Part shown: positions 1 through 11,454 of the stretch, piece by piece
Layout: the number at the start of each line of letters is the position of its first letter
Numbering within the stretch: the stretch's first letter is position 1
Source of the DNA: Silurus meridionalis
Lineage: Eukaryota; Chordata; Actinopteri; Siluriformes; Siluridae
Length of the DNA: 64,000 bases
Direction: 5' to 3'
Assembly (NCBI RefSeq): GCF_014805685.1
Contig: NC_060902.1
Span: forward strand, 5,137,286-5,201,285
Translations under genes and position numbers: made by a program
Notes under the pieces: model-generated
The model's database searches: none
What the model was told of the DNA's origin: nothing
The model's input: only the letters and a program-made list of their open reading frames with translations

Positions 1-122
1 ACACACCAAACTTATACATTCTTTTATACAACTTTATTACCTTTTTTTTATCTCTGTAAAAGCTTTGAGACAATGTCCATTGTTGAAAGATCTATACAAA
101 TAACAATTAATTGAATTGAATT
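1..122 (+). repeat. L2-like LINE 3' tail, cut by the window edge
   Basis: Contains the family hallmark 'gagacaatgtccattgtt', then 'ctatacaaata', then an (aattg)n-type terminal repeat. The segment before it (from about position 10, 'acttatacattcttttata') matches the L2-like copy on the other strand at 18955-19430, so the copy extends left out of the window. Confidence 0.75.
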
Positions 123-409
123 GCATAGACACACGTTTGAGTCTGATCATCGATGAGATGTACAGCTTCAAATGCTACTACATTCTTTAGAATCAGGTAG
201 TATACAGAGAAGTCAGTGGGGTGAACACGCTGAGCTGTTACTAATGGTCTTTGCTCCCAGCTAGAGTGTACCTTAAACTGTTTAGGAACAAGGAATCGGG
301 GGAGGCAATGTAGAGATAGCGCAGCTTCCATTCCTCTGCCTGAACGCTCACTTAGCAAAAAAAGGTCAGCGATGAGCCGAATAATAATAGCATTTCCTGC
401 TTCAAGCAA
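107..409 (-). other. Unassigned 100-codon open frame antisense to a LINE tail
   Basis: A minus-strand open frame whose last few codons and stop lie inside the L2-like terminal repeat. The body (125-400) is less AT-rich than its surroundings. It reads through segments such as HPTDFSVYY and VAFEAVHLIDDQT without the low complexity typical of chance frames. I do not recognise a family. The tail at its end indicates LINE-derived or transduced DNA rather than a live gene. Most likely it is a chance frame or part of an unrecognised transposon. Confidence 0.15.
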
Positions 410-3400
410 AAGAAACGCAAAAGTGAAAAAAGCAGCCTCTGCATGTCAGAATCATCACTGGCAGTCTTTTCTTCTCTCTTTTATTATGTGGGTAGCAGAA
501 TAACTGGTGTTTGCTTAATAATTCGATAGTACATAAACACTCAGTAAAGGCCTTGTTGATGTCCCAGGATACAATTGTTTTCACTTTTTCTTTAAGAAGG
601 AGGAAAAATTCAGTGAACAAAATCATTGTTACACAGGCATCTTCCTACGCACTGTTTTCTTTTATGTTATATTACAGAGTTTATGAAGAAGGTGAAAGAA
701 CTAGAAATTACAGTTAACATTATAAAGTAATTTATTTAGTGCACAGAAAGTGGTGTTCAAATCGCAAGGTTTCAGAGCACAATATTCCGCAGTTATTTCC
801 CATCTCTAACATAATATAACGGTAGGTTTGTTGCTTGCTCAAAATTGCCCCTGACTAAGAAATTCGTGTAATGTCCTGCAGTGGGCAGGTTTTCCATTCC
901 TCCCCCCATCCCCTCAGTATGCCCCATGAAATACTTGAGAACACTGTAATGCCAGCTCAGTCAGCATGGTGTGTGATTACTGGAAGTGACAGTTCCTCAA
1001 CATCAGGTACATCACTCGAGTTCCTAATTACTTTTAACTAGATCTGGACACAGTACATTCTTTCTATAATTCATTCCTACAATTATTGTTTTGTTTGTAC
1101 TCACTCATGATATAGTGATAGTCATGATACAGAATTTCCAGATACAAACTGTACAAATGACCATGAGTAGGCAGTTACTATGGATAAGTGAATTAACCTT
1201 AAACAGGAAGAAGCTAAAGATAAATGAATGAACCCTGACAAAAGTCATTAAAACACATGCATAAACTCTGACTAGGCAGCTACTAAATATAAATGAATGA
1301 ATTTAGACCACACTGTTACTAAATATGAATTAATGAATGTTAACAAATATGAGCTTTGCACCACATTCCTACCATTCGTACACCATGTTTTTGTCTAGAA
1401 CACTTTTTATGCATCTCTAGTAACTGCTTAAGTACCAAGTAAAAACAAAAAAAACCCGGCATGTAATTAATTAAGCAATAAAAGAGCAGAAGAATCCATC
1501 TAACCCTAACTCTGTGAGCGGTTAAGCACTCAAAAGCAATCAAAAAACATCATGAATACATTTTGATTCGATTGCAAAACCAACAAGGTGCTGTGTCTAA
1601 TCAGGAAAATGAATTCAGAGCTTTTACCGTAATCAAACCAATTTAATAAGACACTGTTTTCAATTGCTTGTGTTTTTTTAATGACTTGCTATAAAAACAA
1701 CTCAGTTTGATAATGTAACCATTTGTAAGTCTGTATATGGTAGAAAAGTAAAAATCTGTTTTCTGGACTATTAACAGCACAAACATCATTGTAACATGGT
1801 AGATTAAATACTAAATAGCACCATTCCTTTATAATAAACATAAACTGGACATTGCGGTGCTTTCTTATATTTTATAAATATAAGACTTTTTTTAAATCTT
1901 TAACTCCCGCTGATGTTGATTAATAGCTGAGCCATGTGTGACTAACAGCCTGTCAGGAATCTCGCTACCTCTCTAACCCCCCACTTGATCCCTCTCCATG
2001 TGTGGTATTGGGTTGCATTTCTGCTACGGTAAAGAGTAATGATCTGCTCTAATAGGCTGGAATTCATCTCTGAAGGCTCTACAGATGGATGGAGCCTGGT
2101 TGAAGAAACCAGAATAGAAACCTTCAGCAAAAAACAAATGATGCGTGGTTAAAAAAAAAAAGTCATCTCTTTTTTAGGTAAAGTATAGCATAGAAAAGGT
2201 GATTAATCAATCTGGAGTTTGAAATAGAGCGAGCTGAGCTCATCTTTCTTGTTTGCTTTGCCTGAAAGGAGGCCAGACTAAAAAATAGATTGAAAAAAAT
2301 AAGAGACTTTTTTGTTTTTTGTATGGGGGGTTTTGGCTCATGCACAGTATATTATGACAACGCAGTGAATTTGGCATTAGACCCTGTCAAGATTCATCTA
2401 ATCCAACTGCGTCAAATGGTGGCGGCAGCTTTGGAAGGTTTAATAAGTTTTGATTATAATAGATTAAAGCAGGGGATGCTTAATGAAAATATATGTAGAT
2501 CCAGTTACAATAAAATTCTGTGCTTATTAACGTCTGAATAAGGAGCTATTAAGCAGCATTATTAACATTATTGACTACATACATAGTACACATTATGCTT
2601 ATTAAAAGGCTGCACAATGAATCACATTTCTTATTTAGTTTTTAATACAATTTGAATAATAAAAAGTTTTACGTTTATTTAAATTGATGCCAACTTTGTT
2701 TCTTAATATGCAAAACGCAATGAATAATTAGGATAATTTCAATACAGTGCAAAACAGAAAAATCCAAAAATCTAGGGATTTTAGCTCTAATTATTCAGTC
2801 CCTTTGAAACAGTTCATGGAGTGTGCTACAGTGCCCTTGTTACTTGATAATGTACTAGCTTCTTTAGATTCTTTTAGATCTGTGGATCATTTTGGCAAGA
2901 AAAAAAACTTATGCTTTGGGTTGAACGTTTCTCCTCATTATATGTTGTGATTTTTTTTGTCATTTTGCCAGCCATTTCATCATCAGCCCAACACTGTGTG
3001 CTTAACATGCATTGTTCAGACTGCTGGCAGGACGCATTGCTCACTTGTCATTCAAACTCAGACCTATTGTTTACCTTATTGTATAGTATCTATGCTAATC
3101 TGAGAGCTGCTTATTTTTCTGCCAGACTGATAAGTAATTTCTTGTCATTTTGTCTGAAAATAGGACAATAGCGATTAGATAAAACAAAAAAGTTAAGAAT
3201 AAGAAAGTAAGTTAGCATTAGCGTTAGCTCCCAAGAGTGCTATGAGCTTGACTTGATAAAGTTTTCTTTTCAAAAAGTCCCTGTGGCAGTGATTGATTTT
3301 TCATTATGCTTATAAAGTGTGGTTCACAGAGATATTACTTTTAAATGTTTTTGTTATTTTGGTTTCCTTATTAAATTGTGTGTAACCAATTGATTCTTTA

Positions 3401-3548
3401 GCAAAAGTTATACTGCTGTAGGTATAGATCAAACCCACTAACGTATTCACTGGCATAGCAAACCCACTGGAGAATAAAGTCATGTTAATTGTTCTTATAA
3501 GTTAAATCAAATAAGGTTTTTGTAAATACATCCATAAGTATTTACATA

Positions 3549-4737
3549 CAGTGAGGAAAATAAGTATTTGAACACCCTGCTATTTTGCAAGTGCTCCCAC
3601 TTAGAAATCATGGAGGGTCTGAAATTGTTATCGTAGGTGCATGTCCACTGTGAGAGACATAATCTAAAAAAAAAAATCCAGAAATCACAATGTATGATTT
3701 TTTAACTATTTATTTGTATGATACAGCTGCAAATAAGTATTTGAACATCTGAGAAAGTCAATGTTAATATTTAGTACAGTAGCCTTTGTTTGCAATTACA
3801 GAGGTCAAACGTTTCCTGTAATTTTTCACCAGGTTTGCACACACTGCAGGAGGGATTTTGGCCCACTCCTCCACACAGAGGAAGGAGGTTGTTCCCCAAA
3901 ATCTCACAATACATGGCCCCGGTCATCCTCTCCTTAATACAGTGCAGTCGTCCTGTCCCACGTGCAGAAAAACACCCCTAAAGCATGATGCTACCACCCC
4001 CATGCTTCACAGTAGGGATGGTGTTCTTGGGATGGTACTCATCATTCTTCTTCCTCCAAACACGTTTAGTGGAATTTTGACCCAAAAGTTCTATTTTGGT
4101 CTCATCTGACCACATGACTTTCTTCCATGACTCCTCTGGATCATCCAAATGGTCATTGGCAAACTTAAGAGGTGCCTGGACATGTGCTGGTTTAAGCAGG
4201 GGAACCTTCCGTGCCATGCGTGATTTCAAACCATGACGTCTTAGTGTATTACCAACAGTAACCTTGGAAACGGTGGTCCCAGCTCTTTTCAGGTCATTCA
4301 CCAGCTCCTCCCGTGTAGTTCTGGGCTGATTTCTCACCTTCCTTAGGATCATTGAGACCCCACAAGGTGAGATCTTGCATGGAGCCCCAGTCCGAGGGAG
4401 ATTGACAGTCATGTTTAGCTTCTTCCATTTTCTAATGATTGCTCTAACAGTGGACCTTTTTTCACCAAGCTGCTTGGCAATTTCCCCGTAGCCCTTTCCA
4501 GCCTTGTGGAGGCGTACAATTTTGTCTCTAGTGTCTTTGGACAGCTCTTTGGTCTTGGCCATATGGGGTGGACAGGTGTCTTTATGAAGCTAACGACCTC
4601 AAACAGGTGCATCTAATTTAGGATAATAAATGTAGTGGAGGTGGACATTTTAAAGGCAGACTAACAGGTCTTTGAGGGTCAGAATTCTAGCTGATAGACA
4701 GGTGTTCAAATACTTATTTGCAGCTGTATCATACAAG
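3549..4737 (-). mobile_element. Tc1-like transposon (internally deleted, right end truncated)
   Basis: Starts after TA with CAGTGAGGAAAATAAGTATT, a terminal inverted repeat of a common fish Tc1 group resembling Passport-type elements. An inner direct repeat, AAATAAGTATTTGAACA, lies at about 3731-3747. At the right side only the inner repeat remains (4692-4735), so the outer right inverted repeat is missing. The transposase lies on the minus strand. The copy is therefore a dead IR/DR-type element inside the dock3 intron. Confidence 0.9.
3978..4562 (-). pseudogene. Tc1-type transposase, N-terminal 194 codons, catalytic half missing
   Basis: This is a transposon transposase that would bind the inverted repeats and cut and paste the element. 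The start [14 protein letters not shown] is the usual family start. A paired-like domain of two helix-turn-helix units covers about residues 10-120, with a degenerate GRPR-type linker near NLPRTGAP. The first catalytic Asp is in WSDETK (about residue 153). After KHGGGSIML comes an in-frame stop. Beyond the stop the frame still reads [13 protein letters not shown] and then EILGNNLLP, where it joins the C-terminal region at about 3850. The HDNDPKH and SPDLNPIE blocks (second and third catalytic residues) are deleted. It cannot be active. The ORF is long because the copy is fairly young or was retained by chance. Confidence 0.92.
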
Positions 4738-4971
4738 ATGTACACCCAGATGTTTCCATGTTTCTTCATTTTCTTACTGCCTAGCAAAACCTCCAGTTGG
4801 AAAATTTTACACAGAGTTGAATTATTACACTTTTACAGTCTTCCAATTCAATCATTTGTAGCTGATGAGGTAAAAGTTTTTACAAAGAGAAGAGCCAAGG
4901 AAATTTAACTTCTCATTTCACAACAAATGTATATAATCTTATTAATGTATCAGCAGTGAATTTATATATAC

Positions 4972-5112
4972 ACTCATTATTAGAAACATCTATACACCCT
5001 GCACATTCATGCAATTGATCCACTCAGCCAATCACATGGCAGCAGCACAGTGCAAAATAAATCATGCAGTTGAGGTCAGACAAGGTTAAACCATGAGCAC
5101 ACATCTGTCAAA
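4972..5112 (+). mobile_element. Tc1-like 5' end fragment
   Basis: The sequence 'acaccctgcacattcatgca', followed by 'cagccaatcacatggcagca' and 'aatcatgcag', matches from memory the leader of a widespread fish Tc1-type element. No transposase codons follow, so only the 5' leader survives. Confidence 0.6.
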
Positions 5113-5673
5113 CATGTTAAGGGTCTATCCTAGGAGCCCAAATGTGGCATATAGTGAACTTCTGATAAGTAAACGAAGGTCTTAACTATTGAGACAACAC
5201 TGATCAGTTGTTCCACAGATTTTACGTATTTGATATGTTCCCTTTTTGCTTTAATGCTTGATTACTCATGTTAGATTAAATCCACTGGTGTGTTGTCTGA
5301 ACAGGTGTTTCAGTAGAGGAAAAGTAAATGTATATATATATTTATATTTTTTATATATTTATAAAACAATAATATATAATAATAATATATTATATAATAT
5401 ATTATAATTTGATTGATTGCTTAAATATTGAAAGTTTTAAGAATGTTTAAGTGAACTAATAAAAAGATATTATAACAGTGATCATTTCCCCAATTAAAGT
5501 ATTACTAACAGAGATTAGTGGAGTAAAGTGACGACAATAAGACTTATGTTTAAATGCTGCATGTGACTTGTACCAACTCTGATGTTGATGTCAAAAGTCT
5601 TACAGTATGTGGGTGGTGCTTATAAGTAGATTAATGTGGTAGTAGAGTAGGGAGGGGTTTCAGTGAAATATGA

Positions 5674-5681
<8 letters not shown>

Positions 5682-5762
<81 letters not shown>
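5682..5762. repeat. (AT)n microsatellite, about 40 units
   Basis: Uninterrupted AT dinucleotides preceded by an A run. The first of three long (AT) tracts within 1.5 kb. Confidence 0.98.
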
Positions 5763-5766
<4 letters not shown>

Positions 5767-5796
5767 TGCCTTTTAATTATCGATGTAGGTGCATTA

Positions 5797-5872
5797 TCCT
5801 CATCCTCATCATCATCCTCATCATCATCATCATCATTATTGTTATTATTATTACTACTACTATTATTATTAC

Positions 5873-5914
<42 letters not shown>
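5797..5914. repeat. (TCA)n then (ATT)n trinucleotide tract
   Basis: Compound tract. Imperfect TCATCC/TCA units pass into TTA/ATT units with occasional C substitutions, consistent with one tract mutating into the other. Confidence 0.95.
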
Positions 5915-5915
<1 letters not shown>

Positions 5916-6357
5916 ATTTGGCTTGCAAGAAAAAGTGAAACAAATTAAAGTTATTCAAAGGCAGTACTTGAGATCTTATGTGAAAATTACACAATTTGAA
6001 AGGTCTTTTACAGGCTGTCAAAACATACACACACACTCACAAACTCAAACAAACACAGATCTTTCATAGATTGTTGGTGTCTTTTAATACAGTTCCTAAA
6101 ACCATGACAAAATGATCTTGCTTGCCTTCATGCTTCTCCACATTCCACTACACATTTCAGATGCCTTTGCTCCTGGGAAGCACTCAAGTCATCAATCATG
6201 GTGATGGAGCAGGAGACAATGCATTTTCCCCTACAGACTGGCGTTTCTTCCTAATCACTTACGCTAAACTCTCAGTCAGCTGCCCTTGCGTGATTTGCAT
6301 TAAAGGGTTTGGCATGATCATGTTGTGTTAACCAGAGGATTTAAGCCATTCTGATTT

Positions 6358-6361
<4 letters not shown>

Positions 6362-6436
<75 letters not shown>
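6362..6436. repeat. (TA)n microsatellite at a transposon end
   Basis: Uninterrupted TA units directly beside the left end of the Tc1-derived MITE that starts near 6443. Confidence 0.98.
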
Positions 6437-6440
<4 letters not shown>

Positions 6441-6442
6441 AA

Positions 6443-6962
6443 ACACTATATTGGGTATTGGGTATTGGGACCCCTGCCCATACCTGTTATATGTGGTTAT
6501 TTTCCAAACTTTTACCAGAAAAACTGGAGACACTCAATTGTATAGGGCACCTTAATGCAAAATAATAACAAAATAATAACATTTTAAACTTGGACACCCA
6601 AACCTGTTCCAGCATGGCAATGCCCCTGTGCACAGAGTGAGCTCCTTGAATATATGGTTTAAATGCTTTGGAGAGGAAGATCTTCAGTGGGTTGCTACAG
6701 AGCTCTGATCTCATCCCTTCTGAACACCTTTGGGATGAATGTGAACGCTGACAGCACCCCAGACCTACTCACCTATATCAGTACCTGCCTTTCGTAACAC
6801 TCTTGTGGCTGATGAACAAATATTCGTAAGTACACTCCAAAATGTAGTGGAACAACTTCCCAGGCCAGAAGTAAGGAAGGAATTATGAGAGCAAATTGGG
6901 ACTAAATGTGGAATGCAATGCTCAGAAATGACATACCATACTTATGACCATGTGACCTAATA

Positions 6963-6967
<5 letters not shown>
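6443..6967 (+). mobile_element. Tc1-derived non-autonomous element with transposase fossil
   Basis: The left end reads 'cactatattgggtattggg', followed by 'acccctgccc'. The right end reads 'gaccatgtgacctaatatag'. In between, the plus strand translates with errors as NLFQHGNAPVHR, NIWFKCFGEEDLQWV and SEHLWDEC. This is the second-Asp to third-catalytic-residue region of a Tc1/mariner transposase (HDNAPVH ... PIEHLWDE). Stops and shifts abound. The 'ttgggta' unit near the left end is locally repeated. Confidence 0.82.
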
Positions 6968-7016
<49 letters not shown>

Positions 7017-7037
7017 GTGCGTGTGTGTGTGTATATG

Positions 7038-7112
<75 letters not shown>
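6965..7112. repeat. Compound (GT)n-(AT)n microsatellite between two inverted transposon copies
   Basis: About 34 GT units with two GC interruptions, then GTATATGTATGT, then about 36 AT units. It sits exactly between the right end of one Tc1-derived element and the end of an inverted copy. Confidence 0.97.
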
Positions 7113-7115
<3 letters not shown>

Positions 7116-7118
7116 GTG

Positions 7119-7565
7119 TACACTAAATGGGCAAAAGTTATAATAAGCTCCACTCTTCCGGGACGATATTCCATTAGATTTTGAAATGTGTTTGTGGAAA
7201 TTTGTGTTCATTCAGCCAAAAAGGCGGGTCAGGTACTGAGGTAACGTGAGGAGGCCTGAGGTGCAGTCAGCGTTTAATTCATTTAAAGCTGTTTAATAGA
7301 GTTGAGATCAGTGCTCTATTGCAGGACATCTTCTGCTCCATCTCATGAAAACCATGTCTTTATGAAGTTAGCTTTGTGCACAGGGGAACTGTCATGCTGG
7401 AACAGGTTTGAGACTTAAAGTTCAAGGTAAAGGAAAGTTTTATGTTACTGCATCTGAAGACATCCTATTCGATTGTGGGCTTCCAGTTTTGTGGTAACAG
7501 GTTAAGGAAGACCCTCATATAGATGGGGAACTTGGGTGTTCCAAAACTTTTGACCATACAGTGTA
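7119..7565 (-). mobile_element. Tc1-derived non-autonomous element, inverted copy
   Basis: The ends are 'tacactaaatgggcaaaagt' and 'aacttttgaccatacagtgt', an imperfect inverted repeat. The interior is the complement of the family at 6443-6967: 'gtcatgctggaacaggttt' complements the NLFQH region. Coding potential is destroyed. Confidence 0.85.
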
Positions 7566-7640
7566 ACTAAAGTGTAGATATAGCCCTAAGAGGTTTAGAT
7601 CTTAGTACGAATATTTTTCCTTGAATGACTGATTAGCGGG

Positions 7641-7893
7641 CACTTACCTTTTTTGTCAATTGTATAGGACATTCATGTCCATGCAAGCAATGGCACTGAA
7701 TGCCTGGCTCTACAGTTTTCTCAGTGTGGGTTTGGCATGCTAATGATGGTCCACACGCCAGCTTTGTGTCACCTCTAGAGCAGATTAGCTTTGGCTGGCA
7801 CAAAAAGCTGACACTAGTAGAGATGGCGGGCACGTCCAGCATGACGCTTTGAAGTGCTGCCACATGGCACTGTCCACACAGGCAAATCCACAA
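7641..7893 (-). other. Candidate cysteine-rich exon with a consensus splice donor
   Basis: A minus-strand open frame of 86 codons from an ATG at 7893. At 7641-7646 the frame meets AAAAAG|GTAAGTGC, a near-perfect donor. Before the donor it has 10 Cys in about 82 residues, including FLCQPKLIC, KLACGPSLAC and QCHCLHGHECP, with spacing C-x5-C-x8-C-x5-C-x13-C-x-C-x4-C. I do not recognise the family. A possible acceptor AG lies in the complement of 7870-7880. It does not continue the dock3 SH3 reading. It could be an exon of a nested gene, a decayed pseudogene or chance. Orthologous sequence or RNA evidence would decide. Confidence 0.25.
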
Positions 7894-8050
7894 TTTTATA
7901 TCATACCTCTAAGCTTTCACCTGGTGAAATGTGTAAGGTGTCATGTGGCACACCTGTACCCAGCCAAGGGCTTGAATTGGCAGAGAAATCTAGTTGTGAG
8001 AAAATCTGGGTATATAATCTTAATTTCTTAATTGTTGCTTCATTGTTTTC

Positions 8051-8790
8051 TTCTGAAAATTTTTCGGACTATAAGCCGCTACTTTTTTCTCACGTTTTAA
8101 ACCCTGCGGCTTAAACAACGAAGCGGCTAATTTATGGATTTTTCCTGGGTTTTTCCCGGTTTCACAAACTTCAAGCCAAAAAAACTGAGTAACATAACGT
8201 TAGACCAATTAAATTTACGAACGGAAACGAAAAAACGCATCTCACCTGTGTTCTGAGCTGCAAGGCATCGGGAGAATAAACTTTCATCGGTGGTGATTTT
8301 TAAACGCACGACGATGACAAAAGATAAACTCCCGAGAGAAATAGTTGTGAAAGGAAGGAGGAAGACAGTGAACAATGACTTTCTTGGTCGACTACTCTTT
8401 AGATACAAGCCGTAGTAATGCGTTGAGTCTGGGTGAAGGGAGAGCTCGCTAACTCAGTTTCAACAGAAATCGTAGAAGCACAGACAGCTTTCCAAAACTC
8501 GTGCTTTTTTTTTTTTCTTGGCAACAGCGTTACAGGTTAGTCAAAGAAACTTATCGCATCAGAAAATAATAAGGACATATTCCTCGGTCTTGCATACATG
8601 CAGTAATACTATTCCCAAAAAGGAGCCACACTGTCTTTCATTAAAGCCTGTGTAAAGTTTATTAGTTTCAGTGTAGACACTGCGGCTTATAGACAGGTGC
8701 GGCTTATTTATGTTCAAAATAAAAATCTTTGTCAAATTCAGTGGGTGCGGCTTATATATGGGTGCGCTTTATAGTCCGGAAATTATGGTA
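8051..8790. mobile_element. MITE-like DNA transposon (CGGACTATAA ends), about 740 bp
   Basis: The left end reads 'tttttcggactataagccgc' and the right end 'ctttatagtccggaaattat' then GGTA, forming an imperfect inverted repeat. A second copy of the family is at 51583-52382. The ends start at TA, as in Tc1/mariner or pogo-like elements. The open frame antisense at 8127-8408 shows no transposase motif. Superfamily assignment is inferred. Confidence 0.8.
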
Positions 8791-8794
8791 GTTA

Positions 8795-9056
8795 ATGTGC
8801 AGCTTGAATAGCAGTACAGATTTACTGTCCTCTAAAAATAACTCAATATACAGACATTATTGAATCCCAGCAACAACCTGTGTAGTGTTTGTGAATCTTA
8901 TGCCCAGGAGGATTAAGGCAGTGCTAGATAACAATGGTGCACACACAAAATATTGACACTCTGGACACAGTTTTGACATGTTTACTGAGGGTGTTCTCAC
9001 TTTTGTTGCCAGCTTTTTTGACAATAATGTTTGTTGAATCCTTTTCAAAGGACAGT
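8795..9056 (+). mobile_element. Tc1-like 3' fragment with transposase C-terminus
   Basis: About 8874-8960 translates as PATTCVVFVNLMPRRIKAV, then LDNNGAHTKY and a stop: the C-terminus of a fish Tc1 transposase. The 3' non-coding part, including 'ttctcacttttgttgcc', also occurs at 38588-38864. It breaks off at about 9056, where a second Tc1 end begins. Confidence 0.85.
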
Positions 9057-9600
9057 GCATCTGGAAATTATTCACAGAGCTTAACTTTTTCTACATTTTG
9101 TTATGTTACAGCCTTATTCCAAAATAGATTAAATTCATTATTTTTCTCAAAATTCTACAAACAATGCTCCATAATGATACCATGAAAGAAGTTTGTTTAA
9201 AATCCTTGCAAATTTATATAAAAAAATAAATAAATCACATGTACATAAGTATTCACAGTCTTTGCCACGACACTCAAATTTCAGCTCAGATGCATCCTGT
9301 TTCCACTGATTATCCTTGAGATGTTTCTACAACTTGATTGGAGCCCACCTGTGGTAAATTCAGTTGATTGGACATGATTTGAAAAGGTACACACCTGTCT
9401 ATATAAGGTCCCACAGTTAACAGTGCATGCTGAAGCACAAACCAAGCCATCAAGGAATTGACTGTAGACCCCTGAAAAGGGGAAGGGTACAGAAAAATCT
9501 CTGCAGCATTGAAGGTCTCATGAGCACAGTGGCCTCCATCAAAGAGAAGAATTATTCCAAAGAAAATGCCAGAAAGTTTCCAAAGTTTAGGACTATTTAA
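9055..9600 (+). mobile_element. Tc1-like left end and leader, internally deleted
   Basis: Begins with 'gcatctggaaattattcaca' and contains 'acattttgttatgttacagc', then the leader with 'ctatataaggtcccacagtt'. Degenerate transposase start codons follow at about 9440-9600, including the equivalent of KISAALKV near 'gaaaaatctctgcagcattg'. The rest of the transposase is missing. Confidence 0.85.
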
Positions 9601-9654
9601 AAAAAAGACAAAGAAAACACTGTACAGTGCGGTAACTGTTTGTTTTTAAGTAAT

Positions 9655-10099
9655 TTGAAATAGATTTTTATATTTATATTTATATACAGTGCTGTCAAAA
9701 AGCCCCTTTGCAGTGGTCGTGTAGAGCAGGTAGTGAAGCACATTTTTAAAGCTGGCGATATACACATGGATTTCAAGCAGCTTTTCGGAGATAAAAAAAC
9801 ACATCATGATTCTGTGCTAGATTTCATTAATAAATACATGTGTGAATAATAATCCTTTGTTTAATTTTGATGTAATATGGCAATTAAATGCAATAAATGG
9901 CTTTTGTTTTCACCGATATTCTTGTATGCATTTTTAGCAATAAATTATTTTTTTTAAGAGACCTGTCTTATTTTCACCTTCCCATTTAGTATTGTACTTT
10001 ACTAAGGATAAAGTACATCTTAACTAATTACTTTATTATTTGATGAAATAATCATTAGAATACTCGATTACTAAAATAATCGATAGCAGCAGCCCTAAT
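9655..10099. mobile_element. hAT-like element end
   Basis: Ends in 'taatcgatagcagcagccct' followed by AA. This is the complement of a TTAGGGCTGC...ATCGATTA end typical of Ac-like fish hAT elements. The sequence before it has 'gattactaaaataatcgat'. The other end and the target-site duplication are not identifiable, so the left border is a guess. Confidence 0.55.
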
Positions 10100-11454
10100 T
10101 TGAAACAAAAAAATTTTATTTTGTCATTATCATAACCCATTATTTGATAGGGTTGATGAAAATAGCTTCATATTTTGTATCAAAATACTTTAGTGTTTTG
10201 CAAATTTGTAGTATTAAAATACTGTAAAATACTTTGTAAGAACTCTACATGATGACATCATAAAAAATGATTAGTGCGGTAGACTCGGTAGTTTAATCAT
10301 AACAGAAAATTGATCCATATGGAATAAGGGGGTTGCCAGCTTGTATATTAATCATTAAATAATTATTGAAATGCTAAAATGTTTGTTTTTAATGTCCAAA
10401 TATGTATCCAATGATTTTTTTAATAAATATGATTGCCAGAAATTTTACCCTAATTGAAGTAGCTGTTTAGTAGGATCATTTTGCTGCCTGACACATAATA
10501 TATTGTTATATTTATAATTAACAATCAAATGAGTAATTAGTTAGAAACTAGTAGCTATAAATACGGGTGCCATCAGTTGTCTTCTACTGCTAACTACTAC
10601 TAAATACTACATTGTGCTTGTTTAACAGTAATTAATGTTGTTTTACAACCATCTTAAGTTGAAACTTAGTTTAAAATTGTGCATTTTGAGTTTTAAGTTC
10701 AGAACGATTTTTCATCTTTTTACTATTGCCATAAAACCTCGACAGTTAAGCTATAAGCTTGTATAGAAATCTGCCCCGATTGCCTTGAATTCACATGTCT
10801 AACAAAAGATTAATTTAAATGGACTAAGACTCGTGATCAAAGATGTACAATGCTAAAAGAATCTTGTTCACAGCACACACTAAGTTCCCCTCAAAGTTAT
10901 ATCAGTATACTGTAACTTTTTACAGTTTTTTCTAATATCTCCCATGAGCCTTTCTCATTTATCTCCTCCCAGCAAAATCATGACATTTCCTTTTTAATAC
11001 CAGCCCAGTGGCAGTCAAAAAGCAAAGCCCCTGGCTGCCATGAAAAAAAAAGAAATGCCATCCTCTCATCTTTATTGAAAGTGATTGTTTTTTTCTGGAC
11101 CATTTTTAGGATGTTTTGCCTCAAGGTCTCATGAGGAAAAGCTGTACACTATTTCGAGGGATTCGGACAAAGGCACAATGTATATTATCAAAGTATTTGT
11201 TTTTAAAGGTCAGTGGAGTCAGAACACTATTCTCTCTGGGGTGAACTTTGCTCACATAAAGGGAAACTGTTTGAAAATGTCAATCCTTGGTTATATGGCT
11301 AGACATGACATCTTTTATTCTGTAAGTGGGAGCATTTTTATATGAAGGATTGGTGATAACACTTTAATATAAGTCTTAATGTTTTATAAAATTTGCTTTA
11401 TAAATGGAAATATGTATTGGCTCATACCCTTAATTTTGCAATTTCTCTATATGA

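Noticed and set aside
2290..2541. 83-codon frame with QLRQMVAAALEGL
   Set aside because: Reads partly protein-like, but no homologue is known to me and no splice sites frame it. More likely unique non-coding sequence.
8127..8408. 93-codon frame in the CGGACTATAA-ended MITE
   Set aside because: The second copy at 51583 does not preserve the frame, and no transposase residues were seen.
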